Shown: positions 57,833 to 64,000 of the stretch, piece after piece
How positions within the stretch are numbered: position 1 is the stretch's first letter
Layout: each line of letters opens with the position of its first letter
NCBI RefSeq assembly: GCF_029227915.1
Contig: NC_079877.1
Coordinates: 8,742,001 to 8,806,000, forward strand
Source: Hydractinia symbiolongicarpus
Lineage: Eukaryota > Cnidaria > Hydrozoa > Anthoathecata > Hydractiniidae
Reading direction: 5' to 3'
DNA: 64,000 bases
Translations under genes and position numbers: made by a program
Notes under the pieces: model-generated
Told to the model about the DNA's origin: nothing
Databases searched by the model: none
Seen by the model: only the letters and a program-made list of their open reading frames with translations

Positions 57833-57948
57833 GTCGGGATGGCCGAGCGGTCTAAGGCGCCAGACTCAAGACAAAATGTTCTTCCACTCATCGCGTGGAG
57901 AATTCTGGTCCTCGAATGAGGGCGTGGGTTCGAATCCCACTTCCGACA
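57833..57948 (+). tRNA. tRNA-Leu (CAA) with intron, unit 45
   Basis: Consensus copy. Confidence 0.97.
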
Positions 57949-57989
57949 ACTTTTCCCTGCCACACAAAATTTTAGGCCTAAAATGCAAG

Positions 57990-58083
57990 TCCACCGAGCC
58001 GGATTTGAACCAGCGACCTAAGGATGCCTGAGTGGTATAAGTTCGTCTACAGTCCTCCGCTCTACCAACTGAGCTATCGGTGG
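57990..58083 (-). tRNA. tRNA-Tyr (GTA) with intron, unit 45
   Basis: Consensus copy. Confidence 0.97.
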
Positions 58084-58176
58084 ATGTAGCATCGTACAGT
58101 TCTTGTGCAGGACTATGCAGGTCATGTCACGTTTGTAGTATGACGTGGTTTTTAAAATGATGCGATAGCTCGCACG

Positions 58177-58248
58177 TAGCAGAGGGTGGTTTCGATCCAC
58201 CGACCTCTGGGTTATGGGCCCAGCACGCTTCCTCTGCGCCACTCTGCT
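58177..58248 (-). tRNA. Initiator tRNA-Met (CAT), unit 45
   Basis: Gene consensus; 1-bp deletion about 22 bp upstream. Confidence 0.97.
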
Positions 58249-58335
58249 GAAGGTAGGTAAGCTGAAATGTGCTGATGTAAGGTGTAGTTTAGTATTGCGA
58301 ACAGCACTCGAACTATGACCTTTTTACCATTTCCA

Positions 58336-58408
58336 GGGGGATTAGCTCACATGGTAGAGCGCTCGCTTTGCATGCGAGAGGTACCGGGATCGATGCCCGG
58401 ATCCTCCA
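58336..58408 (+). tRNA. tRNA-Ala (TGC), unit 45
   Basis: Consensus copy, shifted by the 1-bp deletion. Confidence 0.97.
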
Positions 58409-58667
58409 AGACGATGTTTTTAATTTATTTATTTTTATACTAATTTCAGTAGTTGCCAATGGTCATAAGAGGATTTATGATGCTCCTAAGATTACCTGGT
58501 ATTAATAATAATAATAATAATACTAAACCGCGCTGCATATGTCTAGAGCATTTCTTGCTGTTTAATTTCGCATTGACAGTATACACAGTTTCAGCTTTTA
58601 ACATGATCGACCGTGTGGCATTCGGGCATTGACGCCATCGCGAACATATTATTTAAATATGAACTCG

Positions 58668-58739
58668 TCCTCGGTAGTATAGTGGTAAGTATCCCCGCCT
58701 GTCACGCGGGAGACCGGGGTTCGATTCCCCGCCGGGGAG
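58668..58739 (+). tRNA. tRNA-Asp (GTC), unit 46
   Basis: Consensus copy. Confidence 0.97.
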
Positions 58740-58812
58740 GTTCTTTTTATCTTGTCAATGTTTCGTTTCACGTCAGTAGCGTTCGCGGGACTGTCCGGGA
58801 ATACAGATTTAC

Positions 58813-58885
58813 GCCCGGTTAGCTCAGTCGGTAGAGCATCAGACTTTTAATCTGAGGGTCGCGGGTTCGAGTCCCTCATCGGGCG
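58813..58885 (+). tRNA. tRNA-Lys (TTT), unit 46
   Basis: Consensus copy. Confidence 0.97.
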
Positions 58886-58992
58886 TAACAATTATTTGGT
58901 ACGATGGTGAACTAACTTTCACCACAATGTCTTGTCGAAAGAGGATGAATAACGTAACATTTGCGGAGTGGCAAAGGCGAAGCAAACTTGAT

Positions 58993-59065
58993 GGGGAACT
59001 AGCTCAGATGGTAGAGCGCTCGCTTAGCATGCGAGAGGTACCGGGATCGATGCCCGGGTTCTCCA
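58993..59065 (+). tRNA. tRNA-Ala (AGC), unit 46
   Basis: Consensus copy. Confidence 0.97.
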
Positions 59066-59133
59066 ATGCCTTTTCCATAGGCGTAAAATAAATGAAATTT
59101 GCGCAGAGCAATTTGCAGCAGCGTTCGTGTCAT

Positions 59134-59249
59134 GTCGGGATGGCCGAGCGGTCTAAGGCGCCAGACTCAAGACAAAATGTTCTTCCACTCATCGCGTGGA
59201 GAATTCTGGTCCTCGAATGAGGGCGTGGGTTCGAATCCCACTTCCGACA
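59134..59249 (+). tRNA. tRNA-Leu (CAA) with intron, unit 46
   Basis: Consensus copy. Confidence 0.97.
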
Positions 59250-59290
59250 ACTTTTCCCTGCCACACAAAATTTTAGGCCTAAAATGCAAG

Positions 59291-59384
59291 TCCACCGAGC
59301 CGGATTTGAACCAGCGACCTAAGGATGCCTGAGTGGTATAAGTTCGTCTACAGTCCTCCGCTCCACCAACTGAGCTATCGGTGG
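59291..59384 (-). tRNA. tRNA-Tyr (GTA) with intron, unit 46
   Basis: Private A21G at a conserved D-loop position. Confidence 0.92.
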
Positions 59385-59477
59385 ATGTAGCATCGTACAG
59401 TTCTTGTGCAGGACTATGCAGGTCATGTCACGTTTGTAGTATGACGTGGTTTTTAAAATGATGCGATAGCTCGCACG

Positions 59478-59549
59478 TAGCAGAGGGTGGTTTCGATCCA
59501 CCGACCTCTGGGTTATGGGCCCAGCACGCTTCCTCTGCGCCACTCTGCT
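59478..59549 (-). tRNA. Initiator tRNA-Met (CAT), unit 46
   Basis: Consensus copy. Confidence 0.97.
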
Positions 59550-59637
59550 GAAGGTAGGTAAGCTGAAATGTGTTTGATGTAAGGTGTAGTTTAGTATTGC
59601 GAACAGCACTCGAACTATGACCTTTTTACCATTTCCA

Positions 59638-59710
59638 GGGGGATTAGCTCACATGGTAGAGCGCTCGCTTTGCATGCGAGAGGTACCGGGATCGATGCCC
59701 GGATCTTCCA
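59638..59710 (+). tRNA. tRNA-Ala (TGC), unit 46
   Basis: Private C69T gives a G4-U69 wobble next to G3-U70. Confidence 0.92.
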
Positions 59711-59969
59711 AGACGATGTTTTTAATTTATTTATTTTTATACTAATTTCAGTAGTTGCCAATGGTCATAAGAGGATTTATGATGCTCCTAAGATTACCTG
59801 GTATTAATAATAATAATAATAATACTAAACCGCGCTGCATATGTCTAGAGCATTTCTTGCTGTTTAATTTCGCATTGACAGTATACACAGTTTCAGCTTT
59901 TAACATGATCGACCGTGTGGCATTCGGGCATTGACGCCATCGCGAACATATTATTTAAATATGAACTCG

Positions 59970-60041
59970 TCCTCGGTAGTATAGTGGTAAGTATCCCCGC
60001 CTGTCACGCGGGAGACCGGGGTTCGATTCCCCGCCGGGGAG
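59970..60041 (+). tRNA. tRNA-Asp (GTC), unit 47
   Basis: Consensus copy. Confidence 0.97.
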
Positions 60042-60114
60042 GTTCTTTTTATCTTGTCAATGTTTCGTTTCACGTCAGTAGCGTTCGCGGGACTGTCCGG
60101 GAATACAGATTTAC

Positions 60115-60187
60115 GCCCGGTTAGCTCAGTCGGTAGAGCATCAGACTTTTAATCTGAGGGTCGCGGGTTCGAGTCCCTCATCGGGCG
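60115..60187 (+). tRNA. tRNA-Lys (TTT), unit 47
   Basis: Consensus copy. Confidence 0.97.
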
Positions 60188-60294
60188 TAACAATTATTTG
60201 GTACGATGGTGAACTAACTTTCACCACAATGTCTTGTCGAAAGAGGATGAATAACGTAACATTTGCGGAGTGGCAAAGGCGAAGCAAACTTGAT

Positions 60295-60367
60295 GGGGAA
60301 CTAGCTCAGATGGTAGAGCGCTCGCTTAGCATGCGAGAGGTACCGGGATCGATGCCCGGGTTCTCCA
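60295..60367 (+). tRNA. tRNA-Ala (AGC), unit 47
   Basis: Consensus copy. Confidence 0.97.
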
Positions 60368-60435
60368 ATGCCTTTTCCATAGGCGTAAAATAAATGAAAT
60401 TTGCGCAGAGCAATTTGCAGCAGCGTTCGTGTCAT

Positions 60436-60551
60436 GTCGGGATGGCCGAGCGGTCTAAGGCGCCAGACTCAAGACAAAATGTTCTTCCACTCATCGCGTG
60501 GAGAATTCTGGTCCTCGAATGAGGGCGTGGGTTCGAATCCCACTTCCGACA
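60436..60551 (+). tRNA. tRNA-Leu (CAA) with intron, unit 47
   Basis: Consensus copy. Confidence 0.97.
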
Positions 60552-60592
60552 ACTTTTCCCTGCCACACAAAATTTTAGGCCTAAAATGCAAG

Positions 60593-60686
60593 TCCACCGA
60601 GCCGGATTTGAACCAGCGACCTAATGATGCCTGAGTGGTATAAGTTCGTCTACAGTCCTCCGCTCTACCAACTGAGCTATCGGTGG
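60593..60686 (-). tRNA. tRNA-Tyr (GTA) with intron, unit 47
   Basis: C41A breaks G29-C41 in the anticodon stem; shared with unit 49. Confidence 0.85.
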
Positions 60687-60779
60687 ATGTAGCATCGTAC
60701 AGTTCTTGTGCAGGACTATGCAAGTCATGTCACGTTTGTAGTATGACGTGGTTTTTAAAATGATGCGATAGCTCGCACG

Positions 60780-60851
60780 TAGCAGAGGGTGGTTTCGATC
60801 CACCGACCTCTGGGCTATGGGCCCAGCACGCTTCCTCTGCGCCACTCTGCT
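60780..60851 (-). tRNA. Initiator tRNA-Met (CAT), unit 47
   Basis: A38G in the anticodon loop; shared with unit 49. Confidence 0.92.
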
Positions 60852-60939
60852 GAAGGTAGGTAAGCTGAAATGTGTCTGATGTAAGGTGTAGTTTAGTATT
60901 GCGAACAGCACTCGAACTATGACCTTTTTACCATTTCCA

Positions 60940-61012
60940 GGGGGATTAGCTCACATGGTAGAGCGCTCGCTTTGCATGCGAGAGGTACCGGGATCGATGC
61001 CCGGATCCTCCA
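60940..61012 (+). tRNA. tRNA-Ala (TGC), unit 47
   Basis: Consensus copy. Confidence 0.97.
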
Positions 61013-61274
61013 AGACGATGTTTTTAATTTATTTATTTTTATACTAATTTCAGTAGTTGCCAATGGTCATAAGAGGATTTATGATGCTCCTAAGATTACC
61101 TGGTATTAATAATAATAATAATAATAATACTAAACCGCGCTGCATATGTCTAGAGCATTTCTTGCTGTTTAATTTCGCATTGACAGTATACACAGTTTCA
61201 GCTTTTAACATGATCGACCGTGTGGCATTCGGGCATTGACGCCATCGCGAACATATTATTTAAATATGAACTCG

Positions 61275-61346
61275 TCCTCGGTAGTATAGTGGTAAGTATC
61301 CCCGCCTGTCACGCGGGAGACCGGGGTTCGATTCCCCGCCGGGGAG
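61275..61346 (+). tRNA. tRNA-Asp (GTC), unit 48
   Basis: Consensus copy. Confidence 0.97.
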
Positions 61347-61419
61347 GTTCTTTTTATCTTGTCAATGTTTCGTTTCACGTCAGTAGCGTTCGCGGGACTG
61401 TCCGGGAATACAGATTTAC

Positions 61420-61492
61420 GCCCGGTTAGCTCAGTCGGTAGAGCATCAGACTTTTAATCTGAGGGTCGCGGGTTCGAGTCCCTCATCGGGCG
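61420..61492 (+). tRNA. tRNA-Lys (TTT), unit 48
   Basis: Consensus copy. Confidence 0.97.
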
Positions 61493-61599
61493 TAACAATT
61501 ATTTGGTACGATGGTGAACTAACTTTCACCACAATGTCTTGTCGAAAGAGGATGAATAACGTAACATTTGCGGAGTGGCAAAGGCGAAGCAAACTTGAT

Positions 61600-61672
61600 G
61601 GGGAACTAGCTCAGATGGTAGAGCGCTCGCTTAGCATGCGAGAGGTACCGGGATCGATGCCCGGGTTCTCCA
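61600..61672 (+). tRNA. tRNA-Ala (AGC), unit 48
   Basis: Consensus copy. Confidence 0.97.
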
Positions 61673-61740
61673 ATGCCTTTTCCATAGGCGTAAAATAAAT
61701 GAAATTTGCGCAGAGCAATTTGCAGCAGCGTTCGTGTCAT

Positions 61741-61856
61741 GTCGGGATGGCCGAGCGGTCTAAGGCGCCAGACTCAAGACAAAATGTTCTTCCACTCATC
61801 GCGTGGAGAATTCTGGTCCTCGAATGAGGGCGTGGGTTCGAATCCCACTTCCGACA
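61741..61856 (+). tRNA. tRNA-Leu (CAA) with intron, unit 48
   Basis: Consensus copy. Confidence 0.97.
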
Positions 61857-61897
61857 ACTTTTCCCTGCCACACAAAATTTTAGGCCTAAAATGCAAG

Positions 61898-61991
61898 TCC
61901 ACCGAGCCGGATTTGAACCAGCGACCTAAGGATGCCTGAGTGGTATAAGTTCGTCTACAGTCCTCCGCTCTACCAACTGAGCTATCGGTGG
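61898..61991 (-). tRNA. tRNA-Tyr (GTA) with intron, unit 48
   Basis: Consensus copy. Confidence 0.97.
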
Positions 61992-62084
61992 ATGTAGCAT
62001 CGTACAGTTCTTGTGCAGGACTATGCAGGTCATGTCACGTTTGTAGTATGACGTGGTTTTTAAAATGATGCGATAGCTCGCACG

Positions 62085-62156
62085 TAGCAGAGGGTGGTTT
62101 CGATCCACCGACCTCTGGGTTATGGGCCCAGCACGCTTCCTCTGCACCACTCTGCT
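62085..62156 (-). tRNA. Initiator tRNA-Met (CAT), unit 48
   Basis: Private C11T gives a U11-G24 wobble in the D stem. Confidence 0.93.
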
Positions 62157-62244
62157 GAAGGTAGGTAAGCTGAAATGTGTCTGATGTAAGGTGTAGTTTA
62201 GTATTGCGAACAGCACTCGAACTATGACCTTTTTACCATTTCCA

Positions 62245-62317
62245 GGGGGATTAGCTCACATGGTAGAGCGCTCGCTTTGCATGCGAGAGGTACCGGGATC
62301 GATGCCCGGATCCTCCA
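62245..62317 (+). tRNA. tRNA-Ala (TGC), unit 48
   Basis: Consensus copy. Confidence 0.97.
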
Positions 62318-62576
62318 AGGCGATGTTTTTAATTTATTTATTTTTATACTAATTTCAGTAGTTGCCAATGGTCATAAGAGGATTTATGATGCTCCTAAGA
62401 TTACCTGGTATTAATAATAATAATAATAATACTAAACCGCGCTGCATATGTCTAGAGCATTTCTTGCTGTTTAATTTCGCATTGACAGTATACACAGTTT
62501 CAGCTTTTAACATGATCGACCGTGTGGCATTCGGGCATTGACCCCATCGCGAACATATTATTTAAATATGAACTCG

Positions 62577-62648
62577 TCCTCGGTAGTATAGTGGTAAGTA
62601 TCCCCGCCTGTCACGCGGGAGACCGGGGTTCGATTCCCCGCCGGGGAG
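62577..62648 (+). tRNA. tRNA-Asp (GTC), unit 49
   Basis: Consensus copy. Confidence 0.97.
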
Positions 62649-62721
62649 GTTCTTTTTATCTTGTCAATGTTTCGTTTCACGTCAGTAGCGTTCGCGGGAC
62701 TGTCCGGGAATACAGATTTAC

Positions 62722-62794
62722 GCCCGGTTAGCTCAGTCGGTAGAGCATCAGACTTTTAATCTGAGGGTCGCGCGTTCGAGTCCCTCATCGGGCG
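62722..62794 (+). tRNA. tRNA-Lys (TTT), unit 49, T-stem mutant
   Basis: Private G52C adds a second T-stem mismatch (C52 against C62) to the fixed C50-U64 one, and alters the B box. Possibly inactive. Confidence 0.78.
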
Positions 62795-62901
62795 TAACAA
62801 TTATTTGGTACGATGGTGAACTAACTTTCACCACAATGTCTTGTCGAAAGAGGATGAATAACGTAACATTTGCGGAGTGGCAAAGGCGAAGCAAACTTGA
62901 T

Positions 62902-62974
62902 GGGGAACTAGCTCAGATGGTAGAGCGCTCGCTTAGCATGCGAGAGGTACCGGGATCGATGCCCGGGTTCTCCA
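62902..62974 (+). tRNA. tRNA-Ala (AGC), unit 49
   Basis: Consensus copy. Confidence 0.97.
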
Positions 62975-63042
62975 ATGCCTTTTCCATAGGCGTAAAATAA
63001 ATGAAATTTGCGCAGAGCAATTTGCAGCAGCGTTCGTGTCAT

Positions 63043-63158
63043 GTCGGGATGGCCGAGCGGTCTAAGGCGCCAGACTCAAGACAAAATGTTCTTCCACTCA
63101 TCGCGTGGAGAATTCTGGTCCTCGAATGAGGGCGTGGGTTCGAATCCCACTTCCGACA
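63043..63158 (+). tRNA. tRNA-Leu (CAA) with intron, unit 49
   Basis: Consensus copy. Confidence 0.97.
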
Positions 63159-63199
63159 ACTTTTCCCTGCCACACAAAATTTTAGGCCTAAAATGCAAG

Positions 63200-63293
63200 T
63201 CCACCGAGCCGGATTTGAACCAGCGACCTAATGATGCCTGAGTGGTATAAGTTCGTCTACAGTCCTCCGCTCTACCAACTGAGCTATCGGTGG
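63200..63293 (-). tRNA. tRNA-Tyr (GTA) with intron, unit 49
   Basis: C41A, as in unit 47. Confidence 0.85.
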
Positions 63294-63386
63294 ATGTAGC
63301 ATCGTACAGTTCTTGTGCAGGACTATGCAAGTCATGTCACGTTTGTAGTATGACGTGGTTTTTAAAATGATGCGATAGCTCGCACG

Positions 63387-63458
63387 TAGCAGAGGGTGGT
63401 TTCGATCCACCGACCTCTGGGCTATGGGCCCAGCACGCTTCCTCTGCGCCACTCTGCT
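63387..63458 (-). tRNA. Initiator tRNA-Met (CAT), unit 49
   Basis: A38G, as in unit 47. Confidence 0.92.
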
Positions 63459-63546
63459 GAAGGTAGGTAAGCTGAAATGTGTCTGATGTAAGGTGTAGTT
63501 TAGTATTGCGAACAGCACTCGAACTATGACCTTTTTACCATTTCCA

Positions 63547-63619
63547 GGGGGATTAGCTCACATGGTAGAGCGCTCGCTTTGCATGCGAGAGGTACCGGGA
63601 TCGATGCCCGGATCCTCCA
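63547..63619 (+). tRNA. tRNA-Ala (TGC), unit 49
   Basis: Consensus copy. Confidence 0.97.
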
Positions 63620-63881
63620 AGACGATGTTTTTAATTTATTTATTTTTATACTAATTTCAGTAGTTGCCAATGGTCATAAGAGGATTTATGATGCTCCTAA
63701 GATTACCTGGTATTAATAATAATAATAATAATAATACTAAACCGCGCTGCATATGTCTAGAGCATTTCTTGCTGTTTAATTTCGCATTGACAGTATACAC
63801 AGTTTCAGCTTTTAACATGATCGACCGTGTGGCATTCGGGCATTGACGCCATCGCGAACATATTATTTAAATATGAACTCG

Positions 63882-63953
63882 TCCTCGGTAGTATAGTGGT
63901 AAGTATCCCCGCCTGTCACGCGGGAGACCGGGGTTCGATTCCCCGCCGGGGAG
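63882..63953 (+). tRNA. tRNA-Asp (GTC), unit 50
   Basis: Consensus copy; the only complete gene of the last, cut-off unit. Confidence 0.97.
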
Positions 63954-64000
63954 GTTCTTTTTATCTTGTCAATGTTTCGTTTCACGTCAGTAGCGTTCGC

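Larger units (their letters stand above)
1..64000. repeat. Tandem array of a 1,302-bp seven-tRNA unit (49 full copies plus one partial)
   Basis: The same sequence recurs every 1,302 bp from the first base to the last. Departures from the period are a 3-bp gain or loss in a TAA microsatellite (1,305 or 1,299 bp), an 82-bp deletion in units 16 and 30 (1,220 bp) and a 1-bp deletion in unit 45 (1,301 bp). Units differ from each other by only a few substitutions. Every unit holds seven tRNA genes, five on + and two on -. Neither array edge is inside the window, so the total copy number is unknown. The chosen unit start is arbitrary. Confidence 0.99.
59740..64000. repeat. Two-unit duplication, units 47-48 and 49-50
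   Basis: Units 47 and 49 share Tyr C41A, iMet A38G and a change in the Tyr-iMet spacer; units 48 and 50 share a 7-TAA allele. The period is 2,607 bp. Unit 50 is cut by the window edge, so the length of this dimeric run is unknown. Confidence 0.88.

Noticed and set aside
1-64000. Regular short repeats suggesting CRISPR or a bacterial tRNA operon
   Set aside because: The period is 1.3 kb, introns lie in Tyr and Leu, CCA is not encoded, and T-run terminators and initiator features are eukaryotic.
1-64000. Whole array as an assembly artefact
   Set aside because: Private substitutions in many units, ordered marker blocks and a shared deletion argue for real copies, although the two 18-kb copies deserve a long-read check.
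1-64000. Assignment to Xenopus because of its known tDNA repeat
   Set aside because: That repeat is about 3 kb with a different gene set (from memory); nothing here fixes the species.

Overview
The window is one uninterrupted tandem array of tRNA genes from a eukaryotic nuclear genome, most likely an animal. A unit of 1,302 bp is repeated 49 times in full, with a 50th begun at the right edge; the array runs off both ends. Each unit carries seven tRNA genes in fixed order: Asp(GTC)+, Lys(TTT)+, Ala(AGC)+, Leu(CAA)+ with a 32-nt intron, Tyr(GTA)- with a 21-nt intron, initiator Met(CAT)- and Ala(TGC)+. I count 342 full-length tRNA genes plus two truncated Tyr genes. I see no protein-coding gene. 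The longest stretch without a gene is about 259 bp (262 in some units), between Ala(TGC) and the next Asp.

Why an animal: the genes closely resemble metazoan tRNAs, both Tyr and Leu(CAA) have introns at the canonical site 3' of position 37, no gene encodes CCA, and most genes end in a short T run typical of RNA polymerase III terminators. The species cannot be told from the sequence. Large amplified tRNA clusters are known in some animals, for example the 3-kb tDNA repeat of Xenopus laevis (from memory), but this unit has a different gene set and length.

Layout inside a unit (unit-1 positions): (TAA)n microsatellite 66-83; Asp 231-302; Lys 376-448; Ala(AGC) 556-628; Leu 697-812; a convergent palindromic terminator 834-847; Tyr 854-947 (-); iMet 1041-1112 (-); Ala(TGC) 1201-1273; AT-rich spacer. 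For unit k, add the unit offset. Unit starts: 1, 1303, 2605, 3907, 5209, 6511, 7813, 9115, 10417, 11719, 13021, 14323, 15625, 16930, 18235, 19537, 20757, 22059, 23361, 24663, 25965, 27267, 28572, 29874, 31176, 32478, 33780, 35085, 36390, 37692, 38912, 40214, 41516, 42818, 44120, 45422, 46724, 48026, 49328, 50630, 51932, 53234, 54536, 55835, 57137, 58438, 59740, 61042, 62347, 63649.

The array has higher-order structure that can be read from rare shared variants. Units 8-21 and 22-35 are two nearly identical copies of a 14-unit block with an 18,155-bp period. Units 1-3 and 5-7 match units 33-38, with one extra unit (4) inserted. Units 17-20 and 31-34 contain an alternating two-unit pattern also seen in units 1-2. 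Units 47-48 and 49-50 are a fresh 2,607-bp dimer. Units 39-46 are close to consensus and carry mostly private changes. This pattern fits repeated unequal exchange and conversion.

The gene set covers Asp, AAA-Lys, two Ala decoders, UUG-Leu, Tyr and the initiator. A few copies carry changes at conserved tRNA positions and may be inactive; these are marked individually. Variant positions use standard tRNA numbering.
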